Positions 1 through 11,304 of a DNA stretch of 64,000 bases are shown one piece after another. Both the position numbers and the translations under genes were made by a program. Origin of the DNA: Talpa occidentalis (taxonomy: Eukaryota > Chordata > Mammalia > Eulipotyphla > Talpidae); the NCBI RefSeq assembly GCF_014898055.3, contig NW_023601104.1:83001106-83065105 (forward strand), given 5' to 3'. Within the stretch, counting starts at the first letter, position 1. Each line of letters opens with the position of its first letter. Under the pieces are notes generated by a model. The model did not search any database, had not been told where the DNA came from, and saw only the letters and a list, made by a program, of their open reading frames with translations.

Positions 1-488
1 ATTTCTAGACTTTGTTTTAGTTTAGTTTTGTTAGTTCCTTTGTTTTGTTTCTCTATATTACACCTATGAGTGAAATCATCTGATATTTGTCTTTCTCCCT
101 TTGGCTTATGTCAATGAACATAATTACATCATTTTCATCTATGTTGTCAAAAATGGCAGGAGTTCACAAACAATAAATGTTGCAGAGGGAGTGGAGAAAA
201 ATGAACCCTCATATGCTGTTGAGGTTCCACTGGTCCAGCCCCTGTGGAAAGAAGATGGCTATGTCTCAAAATATTAAAAATAGAGCTATGATATAATCCA
301 ACAACTCTACTCCTTGGTATTTATTCAACAAATGCAAAACACTAATTTGAAGGAAATATACACAGCTATGCTCATTGCAGCACATTTACAGTAGCCAGTT
401 TGTAAAAACAAACCAAGTGCCCAATGACAGATGACTTGATTAAGGAGATTTGGTACATACACAATATGGAATATTACTCAGCAATATC
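1..488 (-). mobile_element. L1 3' fragment with 5' inversion
   Basis: Positions 1-160 read as the complement of a mammalian L1 ORF2 end and 3' UTR; the reverse strand carries the typical GACAACAT..GATG and GAGAAAGACAA stretches. Positions about 165-488 are L1 ORF2 C-terminal sequence in the opposite, sense orientation, ending in the familiar ATGGAATATTACTCAGCA. In L1 coordinates the two pieces are almost adjacent, and the inverted one lies upstream. This is the layout expected from twin-primed L1 integration on the minus strand. Many substitutions and stops make it an old, dead copy. The left end continues outside the window. Confidence 0.8.
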
Positions 489-1780
489 ATTAAGCTTCCT
501 TATCTTCCTTGAGCTGCCTTATCTGTGTGTTAATTAGAATTTTTTAAAACCTCAGCTTCTTCACTCTTTTTTTTATATTTCTATTTATCTTAATGTTTTT
601 AAGTCTTGAGACATAATAAAAATTATTTTTCTCCATAAAATTTGTCCTAACATTTTTCCAGGTGGTCTTGCTATCTCACTAGGAACTTGCATTCAATGAA
701 AGGTAGAATATTAGAATTCTCCCTGGTGTGATATGCACACACATACATGCAGTCTTCTGAATCCTCAATTCACAGAAGATGTTGAGTTGGCAATTCTTGT
801 TGGCTGTTTGCCACTCAGTTTTCTCAGTATTCAAGGATTGCACTGTGCTGGCCCAAGGTACTAAAGTTCTAGTTTACATTTCAGCCTTATCTCTTCTGTC
901 TTCAATGATTGTTATGGATGACCAAAACAAGTCAACTAAGATAAGCCATTGTCATGCTCCACTAAATCTTCCAGACTTTTAAGAACTGCCCTGAAATTGA
1001 CCTTCTTTTAAGAAGTTAGGACAGGGACACACACAGGCCATATTTTTAATCCTGGTTCCCTTGCATCAGGAAATAAGTTGAAGTTATCAGTTTCAGCCTC
1101 ATTTACCACATCTTTGCATGTGAGGAAATCATGAACTGTTCTAACTAGCAGTTTCCTTATAAAAAATGAGAATTATAATGTCTCTCTGGTAGATCTCCCA
1201 AGTCTAGGAGACATAAATAAAGTTATATATGTGGAAACACCTATAAACCATGAAGCAAAATAGAATAGAAATTACTTTTTCTTCTCTGATAAATCAGAAA
1301 AGACCCCATAATTCGTACTCTTCAAAAAAAAAAAAGTACATTTTCAAGAGATTTTTTTTTAACCTTTGTAAGAATAAATGTCTAAACATATTCTGATATA
1401 TTAATTAAGGTTGGATTAAAAAATACTAGTAAGTTCTAGGTGTTGAAAAAATATCAATTTTTTGATTCTAGACATAAGAAAGTATTTTTAACAATTTTTT
1501 AAACAAGTTCTTCTTAGCTATACCACTTTTTTTTTATCCACAATCAATTCAGCCTAGAAATTGTACTTAGTCTCTGAAAGACCTAGTGTGAAACTACGGT
1601 GTCAGCACTTACCACTAGACATGTTGTCAAAATATCGCCTGATTGTGGCCATGGGAATAAGACCCTCTTCATTTCCACAGACTTCACCACTCCCTACTGC
1701 CCACAATGAGTGCTTCATTCATTTTTCTACCTGGCATCTGCTTTTATTTAAACCTATGAGCTCTAATTTAGTAGCAAATT

Positions 1781-1815
<35 letters not shown>

Positions 1816-2164
1816 TATAACCATAAAATCTATAAAATAGTAAGACATATTGTTTAAAAATGTTTAAAAATCTCTGTGAGATAAGAGGACAGATTTCTTT
1901 TAGCTGGAAAGAAGTGAACACAGTACTTCCTAGAGGAGGCAAAATTTTTCTAACCCCATGACTACAGGGTAGAAAAATCCACCTTGAAGGTGGACGAAGA
2001 TGTGGTTGAAACCAAATGACAAAGGGAACAGGAGATAATTGTTGAAATAATTAAAATTCCTTCTTTCTAGATTTTTGTATAAGACCATTATAGTGTCTAT
2101 AAAATTTCTATAGGAAAACTGTGAAGGCATTAAGACATTTTATTCTAAAGTTCATATAAAAATA
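489..2164. other. No recognisable gene; anonymous AT-rich DNA
   Basis: No ORF here is longer than about 100 codons and none has a recognisable domain. A possible weak MIR trace lies near 1130-1230. A TA/CA microsatellite occupies about 1782-1819. I see nothing else that I can name. Confidence 0.5.
1782..1819. repeat. (TA)n/(CA) microsatellite
   Basis: A run of alternating TA passes into CACACA and back to TATATA. It is an ordinary simple repeat. Confidence 0.95.
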
Positions 2165-2440
2165 GATAAAGGCAGGAACTCCCTGGTGGTGCAAGGAGTT
2201 AAACACAGCACTGTGGAGCTATCCACAGCCTCTGCAGCATGAGTTAGATCCCTGGATGGCTATCCACATGGTGCAGCAGACCTCTTCTGTCTCACCCACT
2301 GCTCCCCTCAGCAATATATTTCAGTAGATCCACATGTTCTGCTCCCCACTCTGTATTTGGTGAATCCTCTCACCCCCTGCACCTCTGGCCCCAGTTCTTG
2401 TAGGCATAAATAAATATTTTTTAAAAAGTTGATAAAAGCA
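2165..2440 (+). mobile_element. tRNA-derived SINE, older type (B)
   Basis: The head reads CTCCCTGGTGGTGCAAGGAG and a degenerate B box follows near 2240. The body has the CAGACCTCTTCTGTCTCACC signature and the tail is GCATAAATAAAT. Imperfect target duplications GATAAAGGCA (2165-2174) and GATAAAAGCA (2431-2440) flank it. Divergence from the other copies and loss of CpG mark it as an old insertion. Confidence 0.9.
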
Positions 2441-3611
2441 TATGTAAGTTTTTAAGAATTCTAGACTAATGGAATGAAATGACAAGATGAGAAGGGCAGA
2501 AAGAGAGACAGAGATTGAGCAGATGCAATGGTATCCAAACCTCTTGGAAAAGTGGGGTTTCACTATTGTCCATGAGTAAGCCTTCATAGAAAGAAATGCT
2601 ATGCTTATCTCTACTCTCACATTCTAGATTTTAACAAGTCTCTGAGACACTGTTCAGATAAAATACAGCTCAAAGACTAAGAAGCAGCTAAATAAAGCCT
2701 CTATTTTTCTTCTAATCTATTTCATTTCAAGCTGTTTGTTATTTCAAGCTTTATTCTGGTCCATAAAGAAAAAATTCTTAGTAACTTTTCTTATCTGTAT
2801 ATATCACAAATGTTGTATAGACTCAGCTTTAGTTGTATGTTAACAATTAGCTCTGGCTGCTTTCCTTCAGTAGACCCTACATGGACAGATTTTGTTCATC
2901 AAAAAATCATGTATTTTTATCACTATTTATTCTCTTTTATCATCAAAGAGTGCTACATAGTCAGTAATCAAGGCTTTGAAGATAAAAAGCTAACTGGTTT
3001 CACCACAGTCACTTGTGTATCTCTGGCAAAATCCAAGAGACGAGATAATTTGTGTAATCTATGCAGTACTTTTAATGATAAATGTTTAATTTCTCTTATA
3101 TTTTGAGATTTTATAAACAGTTTATTACTTATGTTATCCCAGATGGGTTCAGTGATTCCAGGTCATCAAAATTGTACCTTCCATTGGCATAGATTATCAG
3201 AACCAAGTTTGTTCAAGATTTGCAAACCCTCCATTAATTCTGTAGACTTTACTTTCAGGTAGATTGTTTCAAGCTTGTTATTTGCTAATATTCTAACAAA
3301 TGCTAATAAATTGAATATTAGATGCCTAGTTCTAAAGGGACCATATAAAATATGAGAAAAATCAAAGTTATTTTTGGTCTGAATATATGGACAGTAAATT
3401 TATACACTAATTAATATTCTACAATATTAGGCATTTTTTGAGAGTTCATTTTATATGTGAAATGGTAATTACCAATTGATTACATGGGAGGATGACTCTG
3501 ATGAACCTCAAATTATGAGTTAAACTTAACTGTATACCGTGAATTGTCAGTTTCAGTCCTTACACTGGCCACCTAGTTCCCCACGCCCACCCATATAACA
3601 TAGATATGGTA

Positions 3612-3633
3612 AACACACACACACACACACACA
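3612..3633. repeat. (CA)n microsatellite
   Basis: About ten uninterrupted AC units. Confidence 0.95.
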
Positions 3634-4931
3634 TAATAAACATTAACACATTTATCATCTGGAGCTCATTAATATCTGTACTAATAGAAAATTATAATAA
3701 TTTTTCACTTAAGTAGCAATTAAGAATTGTAAACACCAAAGTTTGGGGGATTTCTCAGCTAATTGCTAAACTCAAACATAAAGATCACCTCAATAACAGA
3801 AATCTTAAGAGTTTTATACTTTAGTTAAAATAATAAAGGACAAATGAAATAATGCCCAAAACATAAAAACATTTGGGAAATGTTATCTCCAGCCCAACTA
3901 TCTGTGGCTGGGGATAACAAATAAGACAAAAATTTGAATTCTCATTATTCTTACTTCTTCCTTCTGAGAGATCAGACAAATGCTATGAAGACATTAGATA
4001 AAGCATAATCACTGTGGTATTTCTCCCCCACAAGCTTGGAAGATAAACATTTTATAGCACTCCTAGCTTGATATGGCTTCCTTCAGATGGAGTCTTGGAT
4101 AAGCTCAAGCACAGATAGGGATACTGTATTCTAGATGCCATTTAAAAAGCAAAGCTCACAATATTGGGGAAACAGTTTATACATGTTTAGAAAGGACAGC
4201 CACATTTACACATCTACAGAAGAAAATAAAACATATTCACTTGTTCCATTACCGATAAGTACCTTTATTCACAATTCTGACAGACCCATTAAGTGAAAGA
4301 CACACTCCTTAGTCAAACCCATATTTTTTCACTATCAGCAAAGTGCAGAAATTGCATTCAAATGACAAAGAATTGCTAAGTATTCTAATCCTGATCAAAA
4401 TTTCCACTTGGGATTTGCCTTCCTTATCTCAATATCAGACTTTGTCTCTTTAAATCCATAACACATCCAAAGCTTTGATAATGATGAATAATAATCCCAA
4501 AACTTTCAAGAATGTGTTCTTATTTTCTCTCTTACAAAAAAAAAAAAAAATCCATGACATGGAAGAGGACCTGTGATGGTCAATTGGTGTACACCATTGC
4601 AAAATATGCTGCTCCTGAATAATAAAACTATTATACAATTAAGAGGAAGTCAATTATAAATGATTACCAATTACTGGAGAACCTAAGTAGAATTGCTCCA
4701 GGGAGACCACTGACTCATTTTGTGAACATATTACAGATGTTATTTTGACTAATATTTCCAAGAAGAAAAGTGAAATTGTGATTTTAACATCTACTCAAAT
4801 AATTCAATTTATAATTTTAGGACATCTCATTTAAATATGCATATACAACTCGTCGTGAAAATTTTACAAAACTGAATTCTGAGTCAATAGTTGCATGATG
4901 AACCAAATCAGAAGCAATTAATATATCCTGT

Positions 4932-5020
4932 AGCACTTCCTATTATCTCCTCCATTTCTCCCTTTCTTTCTTCTTTGACACCTTCCTTTCTTCCTTACCT
5001 CCTTTTTACTTTCTTTACAA
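4932..5020. repeat. Polypyrimidine (CTTT/CCTT) tract
   Basis: The + strand is almost all C and T here, with repeated CTTTC and TTCC units. The minus-strand frame reads as a Lys/Arg/Glu-rich peptide, which is a composition artefact and not a gene. Confidence 0.8.
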
Positions 5021-5208
5021 TATACATTTTCAGTATAACTAAAGTCCAGAATGTTAAATAACAGTACAATGAATTGAACTTGACTTTGGTCATAGTTTCT
5101 ACTTATTTCTTTTTTGCTTTTTATGTTAAAGTAAGCAAAGCATGGTCTTTGTAAAACATTCAAATGATATAGAAGCAACATTCACTTTTAAAAAAGCAAC
5201 ATTCACTT

Positions 5209-5572
5209 TGGATGTATGTGGTTTTTTGTTTTTTTAATCACATGTTTTTTTTTTGTTTTTTTTTATAGAGGCATGTTTTATTTATTTATTTGTTTGTTTG
5301 TTTGCTTTGTTTATACATGCACTGGGTACAGTCAGAAGCGCGGGAGGGTGAGAAATTCACCAGAGCCAGAGCAGGGAGCAGAGCAGGCAGAAGGACCGAA
5401 GTACACTGCTGAGGGGAGCAGCGGGTGGCAGGAGAGGTCTGAGCGCCATGTGGGACCCTCCTCTGGTGGCCGGGGAGCAGCCGGGGATCGAACCGACGCC
5501 GCAGAGGCCGCGGGCATCTTCGCAACCCAGCGCTCAACCGCTGCGCCACCGGGGAGGCCCTGGATGTATGTG
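5209..5572 (-). mobile_element. Young tRNA-derived SINE, subfamily A2 (new tail)
   Basis: This is a full-length reverse copy. Its head ends at 5560 (complement of GGGCCTCCCCGGTGGCGCAG) and it keeps many CpG sites, which suggests recent insertion. The tail (5221-5290) is a T-run, then ATAGAGGCATG, then repeated ATTT and GTTT units, unlike the AAATCTTT tail of most copies. Perfect target duplications TGGATGTATGTG lie at 5209-5220 and 5561-5572. A 145-codon ORF crossing it has no coding meaning. Confidence 0.95.
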
Positions 5573-6084
5573 TTTTTTAACTCTTTAGAATTGTATGAAA
5601 ATCAAGCACAACATTTAAAATCTATGTCTCTATTTTTTGCTCTCCCTGGCTGAATACATCCATGACTGGCCACCCAGTGAGGATTCTGTTCTGTTCTCCT
5701 GTCTCCAGTCCAATCCCAGTTATTGTCTGGCTGAGGATCACAGAGAGTTATGGGAAATCAAGATGCTAACAAAAGTCAGAAAAAGAATGAGTTTACATGT
5801 TAAAATTAAATATTAAAATATTTTAAATATTTATTTTAAAAATTGTAAATGCTAAGCATGAAAGCTTTATTTTTTAAAGGCATCAAACTATCTTGCCTTA
5901 GAAGGTCTACACCAAAATGGCCACGATAAATGGTTTCTTCAAAATATCACAAGAAAGTTTTACTCACACTGACAGTCAAAAACTAAATGAAGCATTTTCT
6001 TTTGTTTAAAGGATTTTAGTGATTAATGAGACCACAGGGATATTTCTATTTGACGGCTCAAAGAATTACAGGCAGTAATTGTTA

Positions 6085-6378
6085 AAACCTGGCATAGGAG
6101 GCCTCCCTGGTGGTACAGGGGTTAAAGTCTCAGTGCTATGAAGCTATAGCCAGCCACTGCAGCAGGAGTTCAATCCCTAGCCAGGGAGCAAATCCACATG
6201 GCACAGCAGACCTCTCCTGTCTCCCCTGATGCTCCCCTTAGCAATGTATTTCAGTCAGTCTGCCTGTTCTGCTCCCCACTCTGTCTCTGATGAATCCTCA
6301 CACCCCTCCCCCAACTCTAGCCTACACCCCAGTTCTTATATACATAAATAAATAAAAATAAATCTAAACCTGGTATAG
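6085..6378 (+). mobile_element. tRNA-derived SINE, older type (B)
   Basis: The element runs from GGCCTCCCTGGTGGTACAGG at about 6100 to an AT-rich AAATAAATAAAAATAAATC tail. Target duplications AAACCTGGCATAG and AAACCTGGTATAG (6085-6097, 6366-6378) differ at one base. Confidence 0.92.
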
Positions 6379-6589
6379 AGTGGCCAGAAGATTACATGGA
6401 GGAAAATGATGGTGCTCAAGTGAGATAGGAAAGACACAGGGATGGCAGACATAAAAGGGACAGGAAGATAAGGATCACATTCTTAGAACTGACATTTAGA
6501 TTCTGTCCATTTCTATAAGATTTTCAAAATCTGCTAAATAATCAGATAAAGGGTTGTTTTTTGCTATGTCTTCACCTTTTCTACCTTTC

Positions 6590-7040
6590 TTTGCCCTAAG
6601 ATTGTGTCCTTATGTTATCAAAATTCCAATAGAACCAGGCTGCTGAGTATCCTAAGACAACAAAAATCTGTTGTTTCACAGGTCTAGAGGCTAAAAACCC
6701 TAAATCAAAGTGTCAGCAAGGCTCTGCTTTCATTGAAAACCTTAGGGAAGATATGTTTGGTGTGTTTCTCTTTGCCTCTGTTGTTGCAGTAATGCTTGGT
6801 GTCCTTGGCTTATAGATAAGTCACGCCAATCTGCCTCTATTGTCATATGTTGTCTCTGTGTTCCTCTATGTCTCTTCTCTTCTTGAAAGGACATACCGAA
6901 TTGAGGGTCCGCCCTTTTCCAATATGACCTCATCTTGCCTAATTAAATCTGCAATTAACCTATTACCCAACAAAGCCCCATTTTGAGGTTCCAAGAAGCA
7001 CATCAATGTTGAGAAGAGAGATAACCTTATCCAATTCAGT
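6590..7040 (-). mobile_element. MaLR-type LTR (MLT1/MST-like), antisense
   Basis: The + strand reads as the complement of a MaLR LTR. Recognisable pieces are CTAGAGGCTAAAAACCC, GGTGTCCTTGGCTTATAGAT, a CTCTGTGTTCC block and TATGACCTCATCTTG, then TTGAGGTTCC. It is diverged and gapped and the ends are uncertain. MaLR LTRs are old non-autonomous ERV-L relatives shared among placental mammals. Confidence 0.75.
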
Positions 7041-8330
7041 GCAAAACTACTTTATACAATCTTTTTACTTAACTCACAAGCACTGGCTTTTAAATACTAA
7101 TCTCTAACAGTGCAATAAAGTGATCTTTCTACACGTTAAACTGATTTAGGTGATGAATATTTAGAGAGTTATCTTAAAGGAGAAAGAAAAGGACAGAAGA
7201 ACTGGCCAGGTCCTTAATATCATAGCAGATAGGCAACCCTCGCTACCAATTGCTCATTGTTAAGGAGGGTATGTATATGGCCTCACACTGACCTTTTAAT
7301 CAAATCACAAAGACAGCAACCATATCAGAGAATTCACCATGGCCCACGGAATAATTATCTGACCCCAAGGTTGGCCAGTGTGTAAGTTGACTTGCAAATT
7401 GGCAAGCAGAGTTTAAGTGTCAAAAATGGATGGTGGCTTCACAGTAAATTATATCCGATCACAAAGAGTTGCACGTTCATCAATTGTGACTTACAGCACT
7501 GCAAGGGCAGCCAAGAAATGGATATCATGACAGCCCTTCTACTTTGCACAAAAGTGTCCATTGAGAAACAAAACCTCTGTTTCAGAGCCTGGTCACAATG
7601 GGTCTGCTGTTCAAAGATGAGGATAGTCATCCAGCCTGGGAAGATGAGTGATAGACTAAATAGACCTAGCTACATAACAACACAATCCAAAATAGAACAA
7701 AAACAACAACAACAACAACAACAAAAACAAAAACCTTTTGATTTCCAGTACCTGGCTGTCAGTTTCCATTCAGCACTCTTTCAACACCAGGAAGAAGGAA
7801 AAAAAGCACTACATAAAGCTCACCATTGATAAAACTGTTCTTGCATGTTAAAACTAAATTAAGAAAAATGTTAAAGAAAAAAATTAAGAGCGAAGGAAAT
7901 ATGGGAGGCTTGGGGTTGGAGTTTGGGGAAGAATGAGTTGGTTTTGGCAGAAAGATGGTGCCAGGATTCTGGTGATGGCAACTACTAACAAATGCTTTGA
8001 GCCCCTTGTTAAACAAATGGTTGTTTGGTTGGTACATTTGCAGTTGGAACTAAAAAATGCTCCAGTTGGCTGGAGGTTTAACAAGCCTCTCTTTGGGAGT
8101 TCAGCATCTGTCAGGTGATTCAGAACAAAGGTTCCACTTACTTGAAGCAGGAGAAAAATTATATCTAATGAACTGCTAATACCAAAGTGTTTATTGAGTT
8201 CTTCAAGGCATGTCAAAATCAGACATAAGTTAAAAGGTTAATATGTGTTTTTGATGATCTGGGAAAACTATTCACAGAGAAAAACTAGATAGAAATATTT
8301 ATTAGCAAAAAAAAACCTTTGTGGAAGACA
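7041..8330. other. No recognisable gene; includes (CAA)n
   Basis: The longest open frame (7392-7829, +, 145 codons) runs through a (CAA)n repeat that encodes a glutamine run. It has no recognisable domain and is probably chance. The rest is anonymous. Confidence 0.5.
7697..7733. repeat. (CAA)n microsatellite
   Basis: Repeated AAC/CAA units with an A-rich end. Confidence 0.9.
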
Positions 8331-8339
8331 TATTCTATG

Positions 8340-8530
8340 ATGAATCTACTACTAAGTCTCTGACCTATATTATTGTTTAATTTTTACTGCTCTCCAAACC
8401 TGAATGCATTTTGTCTCATGTTATAGATGAGGAAATAGTCTATGTGAAATCAAGTAATTTGCCCATAGTTATTTCACTGAATTAGAAATTGATTAATTTC
8501 AAAATATTACACTACCTCTGTTCTAATGAT
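8340..8530 (-). mobile_element. MIR fragment
   Basis: The complement shows MIR core features. The + strand has TTATAGATGAGGAAATAG followed by AATTTGCCCATAGTT, matching the antisense of the MIR core as I know it. It is strongly diverged. Confidence 0.65.
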
Positions 8531-8574
8531 TTCCTGGAAAGTGATGCAGTTACAAAAAGGAATTAGAAATATTC

Positions 8575-8700
8575 AATACCACCCCTTCTGTTCTGTATGT
8601 GAGAAAATTTGAGCCAGCATTGACCTGATTGTACAGGAAGTCACACAGTAATATCAGGTTTGAATATGCGTGTTCTGACTCCATCTGAGGACCACATTTT
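8575..8700 (-). mobile_element. Second MIR-like fragment
   Basis: TGAGAAAATTTGAGCCAGC followed by AGGAAGTCACACAGTAATA and TTCTGACTCC resembles antisense MIR core. It lies just after another MIR trace and may be part of one rearranged element. Confidence 0.5.
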
Positions 8701-9099
8701 TTTGATAGCATTACTTAATATGAAGCATACATAGAAACGTAAAGGTTCCATATAGAACCAGAAGAGAACCATCACAGAGATTGCTGGTTCCTAGAACATG
8801 GGACAAGAAAGTACATTCAGCCATTTTATACCAGACTATTATGGAGCAGACACCCTGTTCTTACCCGTGACTTGGTTACAGAAGATGAAAGTGGATATAA
8901 AAATGTCTCACTCAACACTAGTCCTCAGTGGTTTTCAAAATATTCATTATTTTGGAATTCTATGCTGAAGAGCTGATCTAACCACATTCCTCAGTCACTG
9001 ATCTCAACCATCTCCAATTTATATTAGGAAATGTATGCTTTCTCCCCTGATTGTGGCCTCTCCACTTAGGACACTTGCACCTGTGAGTGTATGGCCTCT

Positions 9100-9545
9100 C
9101 TATGTACCTGTATGTGTGTGAAAGAACTGGATAAGGCACTCCTACTGACTGGCTTAAGACAATGGCCCACATCATGAGGCAGCCAGGGACACTTAGGGAG
9201 ACTTTTGACTGATAGTGTGGCCATGGTCTGAGATGGTCTGTGTGTATAGCTCAGAAAGTACACCAAGCACCTGAACAGGAAGTTCTCCCTGTATACATGG
9301 CCGGCCGACATGTCCCCCGACCCCCGCCACTGTTCCCCATAAAGCTGATTACCCTTTGCTTCCCCTGGACATTGTTTCTCCTGACATTGTCACACAATCA
9401 ATCATGCTTGTTCATGCTTGCTAATAAATAGCAAGAGTGCTGCTCAGAGAGCAGTAGAGTCATGTCTTTGGAAACCTGCTCCACCACTGATCCCTCAGCA
9501 TGTCTCTGGGACATGCTGACGGGTTCTTGACCACCAGACTTGATT
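9100..9545 (+). mobile_element. Possible solo LTR of an unidentified ERV
   Basis: The block has a higher GC content than its surroundings. An AATAAA at about 9423 is followed about 70 bp later by a perfect 10-bp stem, TCAGCATGTC / GACATGCTGA (9495-9504 and 9510-9519, 5-nt loop). A polyadenylation signal followed by a short structured end is typical of LTR R-U5 regions. I cannot find clear TG..CA ends or a target duplication, so this is tentative. Confidence 0.3.
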
Positions 9546-9699
9546 ATTTCCACTCGCTTTTCTTATTCCTAACCCCAACATAGGCACCCACTCTAATTTG
9601 TTTCACATATGTTCTTTCACATTGTAATGTAATAGGCAATGGTGTTTTGTACATGTGTGTTTTTAAAATGCATAAAAAAATCATGGAACAAAATTTATT

Positions 9700-9870
9700 A
9701 TCCTTCCTATGCTGCTTCCTCAACATTTAATTATAAAAATTTTCAAACATACAACAAAGTTGTATTTTATATTGAGTCTCCATATACCCCTTACTCAGAT
9801 TCAACCATTAACATAAATTTTACTTTCCATCTATTATTTATTTCTCCATCCATCCGTTAACCTATGATAT
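9700..9870 (-). mobile_element. L1 (L1M-like) 3' UTR fragment
   Basis: The reverse strand reads GGGGTATATGGAGACTC then CAACTTTGTTGTATGTTTG and AAAATTTTTATAATTAAA. This resembles the last part of an ancient L1 3' UTR. It is short and old. Confidence 0.55.
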
Positions 9871-10359
9871 TCTTTTCTCAGTACATTGGACAGTTTAAAG
9901 ATCGGAAATTGTTCACAGATCTTGGTAATTTTTACATAGACTAATTCAGGCTTTGTCCTTTCTTGGTTTCTTTCACTTTAAAGCTTAAATGTACCTCTTG
10001 TTTTCCCAGAAATCAAAGGCATTGGATAGCAATGTTAATGCCTTTTTATTTATTTAAAATTGTATCTTAAGTGGAAAATGAGAACTTGCCTAACAGATGA
10101 TTAAAACACTAGCTTCATTAACAAATTCAGTGAAGGAATAGAAAAAGAAAAATGTTAAGTTTTGTTAAAGCACAGCAATGGCATTTCCTTTTTGATCTAT
10201 GTGACTTTGAAATTCAAGTATCCCTGCCCACATTTTAGGAAGACCCTTTGTAATGGTCACTTGGAAATTGATAGGGTAATAAAAAATCATAATTTCCATC
10301 TGTAATATGTCATCTCAAATTCATTTCTACATACACTTATTGTGTTCTTGCTATCTGTA

Positions 10360-10741
10360 TGCTTTAGACTGAATTGTGTCTTCCCCCTCAACAACATGCT
10401 GAAACCCTAATCCCCAATATGACTCCCTGGAGATGGGAAATTTTAGGAATTAAGGAGGATTAAATGAGCTCATAGGGATTGGGTCACTGATTGAACAGTA
10501 CCAACGTCCTTACAGGAGGAAGTGGAAACACCAAAGAAGCTTTCTCCCCATGTGGCAGAGAAAAATGACATGAAGACAGTCAGACAGCATCATCTCTAAG
10601 CCAGGAGGAGAGGTTTCATTGAACATAATCCTGATGTCTTCTTGATCATGGAATTCCAATTTCCAGAACAAATTAGGTCAAAAAAATTGAAGCCACTGAA
10701 TCTGCAACAATTTGTCATAGCAATCTGAGCAGATCAATACA
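10360..10741 (+). mobile_element. MaLR solo LTR (MST/MLT1-like)
   Basis: It begins TGCTTTAGACTGAATTGTGT and ends AGCAGATCAATACA. Between are the standard MaLR landmarks: CTGAAACCCTAATCCCCAA, GGAGGATTAAATGAG, GTCCTTACAGGAGGAAG, CAAGAAGC-like and CCAGGAGGAGAGG blocks, and GAAGCCACTGAATCTG near the end. The length of about 380 bp fits a complete solo LTR. It has no coding interior. Confidence 0.85.
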
Positions 10742-10985
10742 CTGCTTATGTTATAGATAATAGGGCTACATTTAAATAATCTCACAATTTGTTTTAAAAT
10801 GTGGAAAAGAGGTTTGTATCTCAAAAAAATCTAAAACATGAAGCATTTTCCTCCAGATATACTTAACTGTTCAATTTACTCATGGCGTCTGTTTAAGAGT
10901 TTGTATTTACTTCTCTTTGCTTAATCAATTATTTGTATAACCAAATGGTTGCCCATTCTGTTTGTAGCTGAAGCTTTGCTTTCAT

Positions 10986-11304
10986 AAAAAGGACATTACT
11001 GGGGCCTCCCCGGTGGCGCAGCGGTTGAGCTCTGGGTTGCAAAGCTTCCCGCAGCCTCTGCAGCGCCGGTTCGACCCCCGGCTGCTCCCCGGCCATGGGA
11101 GGAGGGTCCCACATGGCGCGCAGACCTCTCCTGCCGCCCGCTGCTCCCCTCAGCAGTGTACTTTGGTCCTTCTGCCTCTCTGCTCCCTGCTCTGGCTCTG
11201 GTGAATTCTCTCACCCTCCCGCACTTCTGACTGTACCCAGTCCAGTGCTTGTATAAATAAATAAATAAATCTTTAAAAAAAAAAAAAAAAAAAGGACATT
11301 ACTG
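10986..11304 (+). mobile_element. Young tRNA-derived SINE, type A
   Basis: Full length, with A box TGGCGCAGCGG near 11012 and B box GGTTCGACCCC. The tail is TAAATAAATAAATC then TTTAAAAA, giving both AATAAA and TCTTT. Perfect 16-bp target duplications AAAAAGGACATTACTG lie at 10986-11001 and 11289-11304. CpG sites are well kept. Confidence 0.96.

Larger units (their letters stand above)
2441..5208. other. No recognisable gene; anonymous DNA
   Basis: This is a long AT-rich stretch without a convincing ORF. It holds a (CA)n run at about 3612-3633, a pyrimidine-rich tract at about 4932-5020 and a 21-bp tandem duplication of AAGCAACATTCACTTT at 5173-5209. Parts may be very old transposon remains that I cannot place. 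Confidence 0.5.

Noticed and set aside
5216..5653. 145-codon open frame on the + strand
   Set aside because: It runs through an antisense SINE; the same peptide pattern appears at 41.6 and 61.5 kb for the same reason.
7392..7829. 145-codon + strand frame with a glutamine run
   Set aside because: The glutamine run comes from a (CAA)n microsatellite. No domain, no splice context and no codon bias that I can see.
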